From Desulfosarcina sp. BuS5 (GTDB lineage Bacteria; Desulfobacterota; Desulfobacteria; Desulfobacterales; BuS5): a stretch of 64,000 nt of DNA. Numbering within the stretch: position 1 is the stretch's first letter; each line of letters starts with the position of its first letter. Both the position numbers and the translations under genes were made by a program. The notes beneath the pieces were generated by a model. It worked only from the letters and a program-made list of their open reading frames with translations. It was not told where the DNA came from and made no database searches. The stretch is from contig NZ_CP087952.1 of NCBI RefSeq assembly GCF_028752835.1, positions 1,097,041-1,161,040 on the forward strand, given 5' to 3'. Shown here one piece after another: positions 1-10,023 of the stretch.

Positions 1-256
1 CAATTTCGGCCGCATTCAATTCTTCAGCAAAGTTCAAAACCTTGTCGATTTTGGAATTGATTAGCCTTTGGTCGTTTCCTATTAATGCAAAACCTATTTC
101 AGCTCGCTGGTGAATATCATTTGATCCCACTTCTGCAACAGATATATTAAAAGAGTTGGATATCCTGCTGATGATAGATTTAACTATTTTCCGTTTAGAC
201 TTCAGGCTGCGGCAGTCATGCAGTCTGAATATGATTTTCCCTGTACCTGCAATCAT
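1..256 (-). CDS. DUF503 family protein (partial, C-terminus outside window)
   Basis: The first 85 or so residues of a small DUF503 (YlxP-like) protein are visible: an N-terminal strand (IAGTGKIIFRLHD), the family's SLKSKRKIVKS segment, then SVAEVGSNDIHQRAEIGFAL. The ATG directly follows the infB stop codon with no gap, so it is co-transcribed with nusA-infB and translation is probably coupled. In many bacteria this family sits between infB and rbfA; that partner would lie beyond the left edge. The molecular function of the family is not firmly established; a ribosome-related role is inferred from its position only. The 3' end is cut by the window. Confidence 0.85.
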   Translation of the reverse strand, partial: MIAGTGKIIFRLHDCRSLKSKRKIVKSIISRISNSFNISVAEVGSNDIHQRAEIGFALIGNDQRLINSKIDKVLNFAEELNAAEI

Positions 257-2899
257 TTATTCAAGCTTGGCCTTGATCTCCTCAAGATGATAGCATTCTA
301 TGGTGTCACCGGTTTTGATATCATTGTAGTTTTCAATTCCGATCCCGCATTCATAACCACTGCTTACCTCTTTTACATCATCTTTGAAACGTCTAAGAGA
401 CGCAATTTTTCCCTCATAGGTAATAATTCCCTCTCTTAAAAGACGAACAAGCTCACCACGTTCTATCTTTCCATCAGTAACATAGGAGCCTGCTATAGTG
501 CCTACTTTAGGAATGTGGTAAACTTCACGAATTTCTGCTCTGCCATGAATATGCTCTTTAAAAGTGGAAGCCATCATACCTGAAATTGCACCCTTAATAT
601 CATTTATAACATTATAAATGATATTATAAAATCGCATATCGACATGCTCTTCCCCAGCCAGGGACTCGATTTTTATATTGGGACGAACATTGAAACCGAT
701 GATTATTGCATCTGAAACGGCGGCCAGGGATATATCCGATTCGACTACTGTCCCGGTTGCGGAATGGATGATATTTATTTTTACTTCTTGATTTGAAAGT
801 TTTGTCAGCGAGTCCTCTATCGCCTCAATGGAGCCCTGTACGTCGGCCTTGATTATGAGGTTAAGTTTACTGACTTTACCCTTCTGCATCTTTTCGTAAA
901 GCTTTTCAAGACTTAATCTGCCGCTTTTAGCAAGCTCTTTTGCGCGCTGTTTCCGGATCCTGTGCGCACTGACATGCTTGGCATCTTTTTCATCAGAGAG
1001 CGCGATCAATTCATCCCCTGCATTAGGCACGCCGGACAAGCCCGTAATTCCCACAGGTATTGAAGGACCTGCTGTTTTTTCAATTTTTCCCCTATCATTC
1101 AACATGGCTCTTACTTTTCCGTAATGAATGCCGCATACAACCGGATCGCCTGTTTTGAGAGTTCCCTGCTGCACAAGTATGGTAGCAACCGCGCCTCTTC
1201 CTGAATCCAGCTTTGCTTCGACAACATGCCCTGAAGCGAGCTTGTCAGGATTTGCCTTTAGTTCCAGAACCTCAGCCTGGAGGAGCACCATTTCAAGTAG
1301 ATTGCCTATGCCCTGATTATGTTTTGCCGAGACATTCACAAAAATTGTATCTCCGCCCCAGTCTTCAGGGACAAGACCGGATTCAGCCAGTTCGCGCTGG
1401 ACGCGGTCCGGATCGGCATCGGGTTTATCGATCTTGTTAATTGCGACAATAATCGGAACATCCGCAACTTTTGAATGATTTATAGCTTCAATGGTTTGCG
1501 GCATTACCCCGTCATCTGCGGCTACAACCAGGATGACGATATCCGTAATGCTCGCCCCTCGGGAACGCATTGCTGTAAAAGCTTCATGCCCCGGGGTGTC
1601 CAGAAATACAATATGGCCTTTATCTGTTTTAACATGATAGGCCCCTATGTGCTGGGTTATTCCCCCGGCTTCTGCATCAGTAACACTGGTTTTGCGAATA
1701 ACATCAAGCAGAGATGTCTTGCCGTGGTCGACATGCCCCATAATGGTAACCACAGGTGGTCTCGCAACCAGATTACCTGTATCATCTCCCTTTACCCGTA
1801 AAATGGTATCTTCTTCAAAAGATGCTTTTTCTATTTCATAGTTGAATTCTGATGCAATCAGTGCTGCCGTGTCAAAGTCTATAGTCTGGTTTACGGTTGC
1901 CATTATACCTAAAGTCATAAGTTGTGCAATCATATCATTAGCTTTGATGCCCATCCTTTTTGCAAGTTCTGACAGGGTGATGGCATCGTCTATCTTGATT
2001 CTTCGTTTAATAGCTTTAGGTGTTGTTATGTGAGTTTTCAACGCTGGAGTAGTCTTTTTATTGTGAACTCCCTTTTTACCTTTTTGGGCGCGTTTTTTAC
2101 CTGTAAAAAGAGCCTTTCCTTCAACAACCTCTTTGCGTCGGAAGGAAATTTTCTTTTTGCTCCAGTGCTTTTCTTTACGGCCCTGATCCGCGGCAACTTT
2201 TTCCTGTTGCTTGTTTTCTTTCTTTTTTGTTTTGTCCGGTTTAGTTTCCGTTGTGCGGGTTTTAATAGAACTTTTTATATCAGATTTTGGTTTGCCTGTG
2301 ACAGGTTTTGTTTCTTCAGGTGCTTTTTGCAAAGAAGGCGCGGGTAGATGTATAATTTTAGCAGGTGTCTCTTTTTTTTCTGTTTTTAATTTTTTTACAG
2401 GTTTTTTGACTTTTCTGTCAGGCGTTTTTACTGCTTTTACCGGTTCTTCTATTAATGGTTCGGTAGTTATGGTTTCTTTTTTGTGAACAGGCTCGACAGT
2501 CTTTTCCTCTTTTAAAAGCAAGTCTTCTTTCTCTTCCGTTTTTAACATCAAATCTTTTTTTTCTTCCGTCTTTTTATCCGGCTCCGGCAGGTCTGTTTTT
2601 ACCGGTTCTTCAGCATGTATAACCTGTTCAGGCAGTGTTTCGGGTTCGGGAGGTTCCTTTATAGGCTTTTTCTCAGCAACTTTCCTGCGTCTTCTAATAA
2701 CGGTCGGCTTGACACGAGTTACTTCTAAATCGGTCTGTTTTTTTTCAAGAATATTCGCTTTAATCATAACGACCAAGTCATCATCAAGAGAAGCCATATG
2801 GCTTTTTACTGAAATATCCAAAGATTTAATTCTGTCAAGCAAATCTTTGTTTGCCATGTTAAGATCTCTGGCAAGTTCATAGACCCTGGTTTTAGCCAT
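257..2899 (-). CDS. infB: Translation initiation factor IF-2
   Basis: GTPase that brings initiator fMet-tRNA to the 30S subunit and promotes subunit joining. Seen: an N-terminal IF2_N helix domain ([14 protein letters not shown]), about 280 residues of low-complexity Lys/Glu/Pro-rich linker, a second IF2_N-like segment ([17 protein letters not shown]), then the G domain with P-loop [13 protein letters not shown]3 DTPGHE and G4 NKID, followed by the beta-barrel domains and the fMet-tRNA-binding C-terminus. The ATG at 2899 is preferred over an upstream TTG at 2926 because it gives the canonical MAKTRVYEL start just after a GGGGGAGGA ribosome-binding stretch. About 880 residues, normal for bacterial IF2. 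It follows nusA after about 30 bases in the same operon. Confidence 0.96.
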   Translation of the reverse strand: MAKTRVYELARDLNMANKDLLDRIKSLDISVKSHMASLDDDLVVMIKANILEKKQTDLEVTRVKPTVIRRRRKVAEKKPIKEPPEPETLPEQVIHAEEPVKTDLPEPDKKTEEKKDLMLKTEEKEDLLLKEEKTVEPVHKKETITTEPLIEEPVKAVKTPDRKVKKPVKKLKTEKKETPAKIIHLPAPSLQKAPEETKPVTGKPKSDIKSSIKTRTTETKPDKTKKKENKQQEKVAADQGRKEKHWSKKKISFRRKEVVEGKALFTGKKRAQKGKKGVHNKKTTPALKTHITTPKAIKRRIKIDDAITLSELAKRMGIKANDMIAQLMTLGIMATVNQTIDFDTAALIASEFNYEIEKASFEEDTILRVKGDDTGNLVARPPVVTIMGHVDHGKTSLLDVIRKTSVTDAEAGGITQHIGAYHVKTDKGHIVFLDTPGHEAFTAMRSRGASITDIVILVVAADDGVMPQTIEAINHSKVADVPIIVAINKIDKPDADPDRVQRELAESGLVPEDWGGDTIFVNVSAKHNQGIGNLLEMVLLQAEVLELKANPDKLASGHVVEAKLDSGRGAVATILVQQGTLKTGDPVVCGIHYGKVRAMLNDRGKIEKTAGPSIPVGITGLSGVPNAGDELIALSDEKDAKHVSAHRIRKQRAKELAKSGRLSLEKLYEKMQKGKVSKLNLIIKADVQGSIEAIEDSLTKLSNQEVKINIIHSATGTVVESDISLAAVSDAIIIGFNVRPNIKIESLAGEEHVDMRFYNIIYNVINDIKGAISGMMASTFKEHIHGRAEIREVYHIPKVGTIAGSYVTDGKIERGELVRLLREGIITYEGKIASLRRFKDDVKEVSSGYECGIGIENYNDIKTGDTIECYHLEEIKAKLE

Positions 2900-2928
2900 T
2901 CCTCCCCCTGCTTTTTTTTCTTTCAATA

Positions 2929-4293
2929 TTATTTCGTATCTTCTATGAGAGGATTACTCTCTATATCTTGATCATCTTTACCAGAAGTGTCATCTGTATA
3001 ATCTGTGCCGGAAGTATCGTCTTCATCAGAAGTATCATCAGTATCATCTGTGCCTAAATTTTTTAAAGGCTCTTTTGCCGCTTCTATAAGCTCGGCAGCC
3101 TTTTCCTCTGTCATTTCTCTAATCTTCAGTAATTCCTGAACAGAAGCACTGCTAAGTTCCAAGGGTGAAAAAAAACCGTTTTCATATAACGCATCCGCAA
3201 GACTTATACCTATTCCCGGTAATTTTATAAGAGATTCATAACCATCTTTTAATGTTTTGCTGTATTTTGTATCATTTTGAACATCAAGGCGCCAGCTTGT
3301 AAGTTTTGAGGCGAGGCGCACGTTTTGCCCACCTTTGCCTATTGCAATTGAAAGGTATTCGTCAGGTACTATTACCTCCATTGAATGATTCTGCTCGTCT
3401 ATAATTACCCTGATTATCTCAGCCGGAGCCAAAGCATTACAAACATATTTTGCAATATCCGCATACCAGGTAATTATATCAATTTTTTCGCCTTTTAGTT
3501 CCTGCACCACGTTTTGTACCCGGCTTCCTTTCATGCCCACACAAGCGCCGACAGGGTCTATGTCCGGATCATGAGATGAGACGGCAATTTTTGCTCTGAC
3601 CCCCGGCTCGCGTACTACGCCCATAATATCCACAATTCCTTCATTGATTTCAGGAACTTCTGTCTTGAAGAGATTTACAAGGAAATCGGGATGTGTTCTT
3701 GATAATATAATTTGTGGTCCACGTGTGTCATGGAGAACATCAATTATGCATGCCCTGATACGGTCGCCGCGTTTATAAGTTTCTCCGGGAATCTGATCCC
3801 GATTGGGAAGTATACTCTCGGCATTACCGAGATTTACAACTATGCTGCCTCGTTCAAAACGCTGGACAATTCCGTTTATGATTTCACCCTTGCGCCCTAT
3901 GAAGTCGGCATAAACAGCATCCTTTTCCGCGTCTTTCATTTTTTGGATTATAACCTGTTTTGCTGATTGCGCAGCGATTCGGCCGAAAGTTGTTGTGTCC
4001 ATCTTCGTGCCCAGACTGTCGCCTATCTCACATTCAGGATCAAGCTTTTGCCCTTCTTCAAAATCGACCTGTGTATCAGGATCGGTTATTTTTTCCACTA
4101 CCTCTTTAAACTGAAACACCTCAATTTCACCGATCTCTTCATTATACTGTATTTCAACATCGATCTTGTCGCCGAATTTTTTCTTTACAGCGGATTTCAA
4201 AGCTTCTTCAAGCGCTCTTATAAGGGTTATACGATCAATACCTTTTTCCCGGCTTACCTGATCTATAACACGTTTAATGTCTGATATCAGCAT
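2929..4293 (-). CDS. nusA: Transcription termination/antitermination factor NusA
   Basis: RNA polymerase-associated factor affecting pausing, termination and antitermination. Domains seen in order: NusA N-terminal domain ([18 protein letters not shown]), S1 domain ([20 protein letters not shown]), KH1 ([19 protein letters not shown]) and KH2 ([18 protein letters not shown]), then a helix-hairpin-helix-like C-terminal segment ([19 protein letters not shown]). The last 40 residues are an unusual acidic repeat rich in DDT/DDTS units. The ATG at 4293 is chosen because GGAG lies just upstream and the protein then starts canonically. rimP, the usual neighbour, is absent; a tRNA-Gly and a terminator lie upstream instead. 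Confidence 0.96.
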   Translation of the reverse strand: MLISDIKRVIDQVSREKGIDRITLIRALEEALKSAVKKKFGDKIDVEIQYNEEIGEIEVFQFKEVVEKITDPDTQVDFEEGQKLDPECEIGDSLGTKMDTTTFGRIAAQSAKQVIIQKMKDAEKDAVYADFIGRKGEIINGIVQRFERGSIVVNLGNAESILPNRDQIPGETYKRGDRIRACIIDVLHDTRGPQIILSRTHPDFLVNLFKTEVPEINEGIVDIMGVVREPGVRAKIAVSSHDPDIDPVGACVGMKGSRVQNVVQELKGEKIDIITWYADIAKYVCNALAPAEIIRVIIDEQNHSMEVIVPDEYLSIAIGKGGQNVRLASKLTSWRLDVQNDTKYSKTLKDGYESLIKLPGIGISLADALYENGFFSPLELSSASVQELLKIREMTEEKAAELIEAAKEPLKNLGTDDTDDTSDEDDTSGTDYTDDTSGKDDQDIESNPLIEDTK

Positions 4294-4329
4294 CTCTATT
4301 CTCCATTTGAGCTGGGCCCTTAAAAACAA

Positions 4330-4351
4330 AAAACGGGCTTTTGCCCGTTTT
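4330..4351 (-). terminator. Intrinsic terminator between tRNA-Gly and nusA
   Basis: A perfect 9-bp stem AAAACGGGC/GCCCGTTTT closes on a four-base loop. Read on the minus strand it is followed by a T-rich run (TTTTTTGTTTTT). It lies downstream of tRNA-Gly and about 37 bases before the nusA start, so nusA transcription from the tRNA promoter must read through it. Confidence 0.8.
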
Positions 4352-4549
4352 CCTTTTTATTGCAGGTAGATCTTTTGAACCTGATCGAAAATTTTATCCG
4401 GCCATTCAAATATTCATAAAAGATTTAATCCTCAACTCAATAACCACTTTATATAGAAGCAAAGAAAAAAAGTTCTACCTGAAAAAACCTTTACACCGGA
4501 AAAGGCTGATTTCCCAATTAAGTCACCCCACTATACCGCTAATTTATAG

Positions 4550-4625
4550 TGGAGCGGGCAACGAGATTCGAACTCGCGACACCAAGCTTGGGAAGCTTGT
4601 ACTCTACCAGCTGAGCTATGCCCGC
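4550..4625 (-). tRNA. tRNA-Gly (anticodon CCC)
   Basis: The minus strand folds as a complete tRNA: acceptor GCGGGCA paired with TGCCCGC, D arm TAGCTCAGCTGGTAGAG, anticodon stem CAAGC/GCTTG with loop TTCCCAA giving anticodon CCC, and T arm with GTTCGAA. The CCA end is encoded (4550-4552). It reads GGG codons. Confidence 0.95.
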
Positions 4626-4662
4626 AGCCTGAGTTCCTTTCAAAGACCTCAGGTTGAAAACC

Positions 4663-4691
4663 TGTTTACGCTAAAAGAATAATAATGTCAA
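4663..4691 (-). promoter_or_regulatory. Predicted promoter of tRNA-Gly (and possibly nusA operon)
   Basis: On the minus strand TTGACA (4686-4691) is followed after 17 bases by TAAACA (4663-4668), a reasonable sigma-70 promoter about 35-40 bases before the mature tRNA 5' end. Confidence 0.5.
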
Positions 4692-4708
4692 TATTTTTTT
4701 AGCGGTAT

Positions 4709-5056
4709 TTATCTTAGAATATCAAGAATTTTTTTAAGCTCGATACGGATATGATTCAGGATTTTCTGCGAAGGCGTGTCCGGCTGATTGTCTGCGGCTG
4801 ATTTTAAGTATTGACGTGCGCCCTGAATGGTAAATTTTTTTTTATAGAGCAGGTATTTAATCTTGAGGATCAGCTCAACATCTTCTTTTTTATACAGTCT
4901 TTGACCGGAAGGTGTACGCTTTGGTTTTATTTTTTTGAATTCGGTTTCCCAGAACCTGAGCACATAGGCTGGAACATCTGCAAGTTCGCTGACCTCGCCG
5001 ACTTTGAAATAGAACTTGTCCGGGAGTTCTGGTGAAATGGGTATTTCTTTCGGCAT
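4709..5056 (-). CDS. MerR-family transcriptional regulator
   Basis: Small DNA-binding protein of about 115 residues. The N-terminal winged helix-turn-helix is visible: KVGEVSELADVPAYVLRFWE, followed by the wing RTPSGQRLYKKEDVELI, typical of the MerR family. The C-terminus is short and holds no effector-binding domain or metal-binding cysteines, so its signal cannot be read. This type of minimal MerR protein often follows pheT (sometimes with ihfA) in related bacteria, as here. The ATG at 5056 is chosen over an upstream start at 5086 because the extra residues are not typical; no strong ribosome-binding site decides it. Confidence 0.85.
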   Translation of the reverse strand: MPKEIPISPELPDKFYFKVGEVSELADVPAYVLRFWETEFKKIKPKRTPSGQRLYKKEDVELILKIKYLLYKKKFTIQGARQYLKSAADNQPDTPSQKILNHIRIELKKILDILR

Positions 5057-5090
5057 TTTATAAACGTAAACCGTTACTCTATTCAATTGT

Positions 5091-5184
5091 TTGAACTGTG
5101 ATTTATTTGATTTCAGGATTTCCCTGATTCTCCCCGCTTTTTTAAATCATAGCCCATCATTTAATCATATAAATCACAGTTCAG
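5091..5184. repeat. Short inverted-repeat element between pheT and the MerR gene
   Basis: A perfect 14-bp inverted repeat, GAACTGTGATTTAT at 5093-5106 and its complement at 5169-5182, bounds a roughly 90-bp AT-rich element. With mismatches the arms extend to about 22 bp. It occupies nearly all the space between pheT and the regulator. No target duplication was recognised. Confidence 0.7.
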
Positions 5185-5188
5185 ACTA

Positions 5189-7639
5189 TCATTCAGGAAG
5201 CGTTGCATTAAACTCGGTTATAAGCTTATCGGAAAGTTTTTTATGGATTGCATTGATTTTATTGTCTTCCAGTGTCTCATTGGCAGATCTGTAAGTTATT
5301 CTGAAAGATAGGCTTTTTTTGTCTATCGGAACAGGTTCGCCTTCAAAAGCTGCAAGGAGTTGCAGCTTTTCCACAAGCTTTTCTCCAAAAAGATTTAATT
5401 GTTCAAGTATGTTTGCCGATTCGAGATTTTTATCAACAATCATTGTAATATCTCTGGAAACTGCAGGGAATTTGGGGATTGGTTCAGCAAATATGGTTTC
5501 CGGTATGAGTTTGTAAAGCTCCGTGAGGTTGATTTCAAATATAAAAGCATTTGCTGAAAGGTCAAAATTCTTTAAAACATGATGATTGACCTCTCCTATA
5601 ATTCCTGCTGTTTTGTTTCCTGAAATAATTCGTGCAGTATACCCGGGTTTTGTATAAACGCATTGATTGTCCGGCAGCCTGGTAAATCTGACAGAAGCTG
5701 GTTTGTTAATTTTAAGCGCGTCAAACAGTGCTTCAACAGCTCCCTTAATGTCATAAAAATCGACAGGGATATCCTTATCGTACCATGTTGATGCCTGCCT
5801 TGTTCCGGTCCATAAGCCCGTTATTATTTCTTTTTCCCTAGGCAGAGTATCTTCTCCCTTGTGAATGAATATTTTGCCGATTTCAAATAGTTTTAAATTA
5901 TGCATACTTCGCGTAATGTTTCTACGCATGGTTTCAAGCAATCCCGGAACAAGAGAAGACCGCATAGCGGCATGGTCATTAGACAAAGGATTCAAGAGTC
6001 TGATCATGTTATACCGTGCATCGTCACGCTCAAGATTCAGGCGGGCTGTAGATTGATTATTGATAAAGCTGTAATTGATACACTCTGAAAAACCTAAACC
6101 GGTCATAAGCCTTTTGATCTGTTTTTTATGAGCTATATGTATGGAAGAAGATTTTGCCTGAACAGGAACAACAGGGAATGTTACCGGGATCTTGTTATAA
6201 CCGTAAAGCCTGGCTATCTCTTCCGTAATATCTACCGGCCTTTTTATGTCGACCCTGTAAGAGGGTGGGGTTATTAACAATAAATCATCTGCCTCATCCC
6301 TTCTTTTATTTTCAACAGAGAACTCTATTCCTTCAAGCAGTTTTATAATTTTGTCGCGTTTTATATCTGTTCCCAGGAGGGAATTTATTTCTTCAGGTTT
6401 TACATATATTGACAAAGGTTCATAAGGTACTGGGTTTTCATCGATTGTTCCGTTTACGGCGGAGCCGCATCCTGTTTTTTCTATAAGCAGCGCTGCTCTG
6501 TTTAATGCTTTAATCGTACCTGCGGGATCAACGCCCCGTTCAAAACGATGGGCGGAATCCGTATTCAACCCGAGTTTTTTTGAGGTTTTTCTTATACATA
6601 CCGGGTCGAAATATGCACTTTCCAGGAGAACGGATCTTGTAGTATCCGTGACCTCTGAATTGAGTCCTCCCATGACACCTGCAATGGCAATCGGTTTTTC
6701 TCCATCGCAAATCATAAGCATCCGGCTGGAGAGCCTTCGTTTCTTATTATCAAGGGTAGTAATATTTTCCCCTTGTTTTGCGGTGCGAACGACGATTCTT
6801 TTTTCTGCCAGTTTATCAAAATCAAAGGCATGGAGCGGCTGGCCTGTTTCCATCATAACATAATTTGTTATATCGACAAAGTTGTTGACCGGCCGGATTC
6901 CTGTTGATATCAAACGGTCTTTCAGCCAGAAAGGTGAAGGGCCGATTTTAACATTCTTAAAAAGCTTTGCGCCATATCTTGGGCACAGGTCAGTATTTTG
7001 TACTGTTACAGATGTAAGATTGAAAATGTTTTCCGGTGTATCCGGTCTGCCGGAAGCAATGTGCTTGCTTGAGGGGTATTGAACCGGCTTGTTGTGAAAA
7101 GCTGCAATTTCTCTTGCAACTCCTATAATGCTCAGGCAGTCCGGCCTGTTTGGAGTAAGATCGATTTCAAGCACATGGTCGGTCAGTTTAAGCGCACCGG
7201 CAAGATTCTCTCCCGGCGTAAGGGTATCCGGAAGGTTCATAATTCCTTTTTTGTCTTCGCCTATGCCAAGCTCGGTTGCACTGCAGAGCATACCACCCGA
7301 TGCCTCGCCGCGGATTACACTCTTTTCGATGATAAGACCGCTTGGCAGTTCGGTTCCCGGCAGGGCCAGCGGAACATGCATACCTGTTTTGATATTGTCC
7401 GCCCCGCAAACTACATTTATCAGGTTATCGCTGGTGTTTACAGCGCAAAGCCTTAACCGGTCGGCATTGGGATGCGGTCTGATTTCGGTTATGCATCCGA
7501 CAATGACTTTGTCAAGATAATCATATCTGTCATAAATATTATCTACTTCAAGGCCGGCCATTGTAAGCGCGTCGGCAAGTGCAGAGATTTCCATATCAAC
7601 GGGAATATATTTTTTGAGCCAGCTTAAACTTACCTTCAT
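5189..7639 (-). CDS. pheT: Phenylalanine--tRNA ligase beta subunit
   Basis: Beta subunit of the alpha2-beta2 enzyme that charges tRNA-Phe. Seen in order: N-terminal start MKVSLSWLKKYIPVD, tRNA-binding (EMAP-like) domain around residues 40-150 (VIVGCITEIRPHPNADRLRLC), B3/B4 editing domain (including the ENITTLDNKKRRL region), B5 domain, catalytic-like core, and C-terminal anticodon-binding FDX-ACB domain (EPIPKFPAVSRDITMIVDK). Length 816 residues, normal for the family. It starts one base after the pheS stop codon, so the pair is translationally coupled. Confidence 0.97.
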   Translation of the reverse strand: MKVSLSWLKKYIPVDMEISALADALTMAGLEVDNIYDRYDYLDKVIVGCITEIRPHPNADRLRLCAVNTSDNLINVVCGADNIKTGMHVPLALPGTELPSGLIIEKSVIRGEASGGMLCSATELGIGEDKKGIMNLPDTLTPGENLAGALKLTDHVLEIDLTPNRPDCLSIIGVAREIAAFHNKPVQYPSSKHIASGRPDTPENIFNLTSVTVQNTDLCPRYGAKLFKNVKIGPSPFWLKDRLISTGIRPVNNFVDITNYVMMETGQPLHAFDFDKLAEKRIVVRTAKQGENITTLDNKKRRLSSRMLMICDGEKPIAIAGVMGGLNSEVTDTTRSVLLESAYFDPVCIRKTSKKLGLNTDSAHRFERGVDPAGTIKALNRAALLIEKTGCGSAVNGTIDENPVPYEPLSIYVKPEEINSLLGTDIKRDKIIKLLEGIEFSVENKRRDEADDLLLITPPSYRVDIKRPVDITEEIARLYGYNKIPVTFPVVPVQAKSSSIHIAHKKQIKRLMTGLGFSECINYSFINNQSTARLNLERDDARYNMIRLLNPLSNDHAAMRSSLVPGLLETMRRNITRSMHNLKLFEIGKIFIHKGEDTLPREKEIITGLWTGTRQASTWYDKDIPVDFYDIKGAVEALFDALKINKPASVRFTRLPDNQCVYTKPGYTARIISGNKTAGIIGEVNHHVLKNFDLSANAFIFEINLTELYKLIPETIFAEPIPKFPAVSRDITMIVDKNLESANILEQLNLFGEKLVEKLQLLAAFEGEPVPIDKKSLSFRITYRSANETLEDNKINAIHKKLSDKLITEFNATLPE

Positions 7640-7640
7640 C

Positions 7641-8648
7641 TTAGAATTGCCTTAAAAACCTGAGATCATTTTCAAAATATTTTCTGATATCGTCAATCCT
7701 GTATTTCAGCATGGCGATCCGTTCTATACCCATTCCGAATGCGAATCCTTTATATAAATCGGTATCGTAGCCTGCATTTTCAAAGACCGCCGGGTGTACC
7801 ATACCGCAGCCGAGAACTTCCAGCCAGCCTGTTCCTGAACAGACCCTGCACCCTTTGCCCCGACAGATTACACAAAGGATATCGACTTCTGCGCTCGGCT
7901 CTGTAAAAGGGAAGAAACTGGGGCGGAACCTTAATGATATCTTATCATCAAATATCTGATGAATAAAAAGAGTAAGCATTCCTTTAAGGTCGCCGAATGT
8001 GGCCTTTTTATCAACCATCAAACCCTCCACCTGGTGAAACATTGGAGTATGGGTCAGATCGGAATCGCACCGGTAGACTTTTCCCGGCGCAATGATTCTG
8101 ACCGGGGGAGCCTGCTGCTCCATTATTCTTACCTGGATCGGGGAAGTATGTGTTCTGAGAACAATATTATCCGATATATAAAAGGTGTCCTGCATGTCCC
8201 TGGCAGGATGATTTTTTTGAATGTTCAGCGCTTCAAAATTATAATAATCAGTCTCTACCTCCGGCCCCTCCGCAATATCAAAACCGAATCTGACGAAAAT
8301 ATCACAAATACGGTCTGTGATCCGGGTAATCGGATGCAGGGAACCTGTGGCAGGCGATCTGCCGGGAAGTGAAACATCGATGCGATCTTCTGTTTGAAGA
8401 GCTTTGCTTTCGATATCCCGGCGCTTTTTTTGGAAGGCTGCGTCCAGACTCTTCTTCGCAAGGTTGGCCTTTTTTCCGGCTTCCGGCCTTTCGCCCGGAG
8501 GAAGATTTGAAATATTTCTTAAAAATTGGGTTACACGTCCCTTTCGGCCGAGATATTTTACAAAGAGAGATTCCAGGCTCTTTTTGCTGTCGGCCGATTC
8601 CAGTTCCTGTAAAGCGTTTTCTTTTATTTGGTCAATATTATATTTCAC
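7641..8648 (-). CDS. pheS: Phenylalanine--tRNA ligase alpha subunit
   Basis: Catalytic subunit of PheRS, class II synthetase, 335 residues. Seen: N-terminal coiled-coil ([20 protein letters not shown]), motif 2 ([20 protein letters not shown]) and motif 3 region ([16 protein letters not shown]). The segment [17 protein letters not shown] carries paired cysteines that could bind zinc, a variation found in some lineages. The start codon is GTG at 8648. It belongs to the infC-rpmI-rplT-pheST operon. Confidence 0.97.
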   Translation of the reverse strand: MKYNIDQIKENALQELESADSKKSLESLFVKYLGRKGRVTQFLRNISNLPPGERPEAGKKANLAKKSLDAAFQKKRRDIESKALQTEDRIDVSLPGRSPATGSLHPITRITDRICDIFVRFGFDIAEGPEVETDYYNFEALNIQKNHPARDMQDTFYISDNIVLRTHTSPIQVRIMEQQAPPVRIIAPGKVYRCDSDLTHTPMFHQVEGLMVDKKATFGDLKGMLTLFIHQIFDDKISLRFRPSFFPFTEPSAEVDILCVICRGKGCRVCSGTGWLEVLGCGMVHPAVFENAGYDTDLYKGFAFGMGIERIAMLKYRIDDIRKYFENDLRFLRQF

Positions 8649-8679
8649 AATATGTTAAACAAATTTTACGGAATTTATT

Positions 8680-9030
8680 TTAAAGCTGCATGGATGCCGT
8701 TGTTGCCAGTTGTGCGAAGCCTGGGGGATCGGATATAGCCAAATCTGCGAGAACTTTGCGGTCAAGTTCAATGTCCGCAAGTTTCAGCCCATGCATGAAT
8801 TTACTGTAAGAAAGATTATTCAAACGTGCTGCTGCATTTATTCTTGCAATCCATAGCTTACGGAACTCCCGTTTTTTGACCTTTCGATCACGATAAGCGT
8901 ACATAAGCGCTTTGTCTACTGCATCTGCGGCAGTTCGGTAGAGCTTGCTGCGGCCCCCGCGGAATCCTTTTGCAAGCTTTAAAATTTTTTGTCTGCGTTG
9001 TCTTGCTTTATAACCTCTTTTTACACGCAT
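8680..9030 (-). CDS. rplT: Large ribosomal subunit protein bL20
   Basis: Basic 116-residue protein with the full L20 signature: [21 protein letters not shown], then [20 protein letters not shown] and [18 protein letters not shown]. It is essential for early 50S assembly, and in several bacteria it represses its own operon by binding the rpmI-rplT mRNA. It lies 31 bases downstream of rpmI and upstream of pheS, the standard order. Confidence 0.98.
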   Translation of the reverse strand: MRVKRGYKARQRRQKILKLAKGFRGGRSKLYRTAADAVDKALMYAYRDRKVKKREFRKLWIARINAAARLNNLSYSKFMHGLKLADIELDRKVLADLAISDPPGFAQLATTASMQL

Positions 9031-9061
9031 AATTTTACTCCTTATTCCTCAATATCAATGA

Positions 9062-9259
9062 CTACCTGTTAGGTAAAAGCAGTCTTATTTCTCTCATATC
9101 ACTTTTAGAAGCAATTTGTCCTTTTCTTAAAGATCTTTTTCTCTTGGTTGTCTTTTTTGTTAAAATATGGTTGGAATGTGATTTTGAAAAAGCTATTTTC
9201 CCGGTGCCTGTTTTCCGGAAACGCTTTGCGGCTGATCTGTTTGTCTTTATTTTCGGCAT
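9062..9259 (-). CDS. rpmI: Large ribosomal subunit protein bL35
   Basis: 65-residue basic protein, start [20 protein letters not shown], with the conserved [13 protein letters not shown]-like stretch (here [16 protein letters not shown]) and C-terminal [12 protein letters not shown] clear ribosome-binding sequence (AAGGAGCAGGAG) lies directly upstream. It is the first of the rpmI-rplT pair behind infC. Confidence 0.98.
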   Translation of the reverse strand: MPKIKTNRSAAKRFRKTGTGKIAFSKSHSNHILTKKTTKRKRSLRKGQIASKSDMREIRLLLPNR

Positions 9260-9296
9260 CTCCTGCTCCTTGATTAAAAATAGGGATTAAAAATAG

Positions 9297-9330
9297 ATGG
9301 CGCGAGCTGTCAAGAAACAGCACACGCCAT
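9297..9330 (-). promoter_or_regulatory. Leader hairpin between infC and rpmI
   Basis: The 120-base infC-rpmI spacer contains an interrupted hairpin (ATGGCG/CGCCAT plus GCTGT/ACAGC). The position matches where bL20 autoregulation acts in other bacteria, but no L20-site consensus was verified. The role is inferred. Confidence 0.3.
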
Positions 9331-9379
9331 GTTTAGACCTTTGAAAGATTATTCGGAAAGACTTTTTATGGGTTCAATA

Positions 9380-9919
9380 CTATTTGGGAGCCAGTATCAT
9401 AATCATTGTCCGGCCTTCAAATTTAGGGTATGATTCCACTGTTGCGATTTCGTTTACACTCTCGGCAATTTTGCTTAACACATCCCTTCCCTGCTGGGAA
9501 AGTGTTATTTCGCGTCCCCGAAACATGACTGTAACCTTTACCTTATCCTTGTTGCCTATAAATTTTGTTATATGGCCTATCTTGGTCTGCAAATCATGCT
9601 CGCCTGTTTTGGGACGAACCTTTATCTCTTTGACCTGGACTGTGCTCTGTTTTTTTTTTGCTTCCTGTTTTTTTTTGGTCTGTTCATATTTATAACGACC
9701 ATAATCCATTATTTTGCAAACAGGCGGCCTGGCATTGGGAGAGACCTCCACAAGGTCAAGCCCGTGGTCATTGGCCATTGCAAGCGCCTGGTGGATTTGC
9801 AATATACCCGACTGGTTTCCTTCGGGATCAATAACGCGAACTTCTTTAGCTCTTATGTCCCGATTAATAAAAGTTCTATCCTTTTTATTGGATTTTAAAA
9901 ATTTTCTGTGTATAGCTAT
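9380..9919 (-). CDS. infC: Translation initiation factor IF-3, probable AUA start
   Basis: IF3 prevents premature 50S joining and proofreads the initiator codon. The reading frame is conserved from INRDIRAKEVRVIDPEG through LDLVEVSPNARPPVCKIMDYG (N-domain) to the C-domain (VKEIKVRPKTGEHDLQTKI, KVKVTVMFRGREIT). The first ATG in frame would remove most of the N-domain. Upstream, GGGGAGG is followed after six bases by ATA at 9917-9919, giving a 179-residue protein, close to the 180 residues of E. coli IF3. A rare AUA/AUU start is known for infC because IF3 discriminates against it, giving autoregulation. A second in-frame ATA follows two codons later. Confidence 0.9.
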   Translation of the reverse strand: MAIHRKFLKSNKKDRTFINRDIRAKEVRVIDPEGNQSGILQIHQALAMANDHGLDLVEVSPNARPPVCKIMDYGRYKYEQTKKKQEAKKKQSTVQVKEIKVRPKTGEHDLQTKIGHITKFIGNKDKVKVTVMFRGREITLSQQGRDVLSKIAESVNEIATVESYPKFEGRTMIMILAPK

Positions 9920-10023
9920 GCTTTACCTCCCCAAGAATTTATATTAAGCCTTTTTTCTCATTTAGTTAAAATCTAATAAACTAATTAATGATTCAAGGAA
10001 ATGCAAGAAAAAAATGTTTATTT

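Noticed and set aside
257-2900. Several long open frames opposite infB, especially in its lysine-rich linker.
   Set aside because: They are by-products of biased codon use in a low-complexity coding region and show no family resemblance or ribosome-binding sites.
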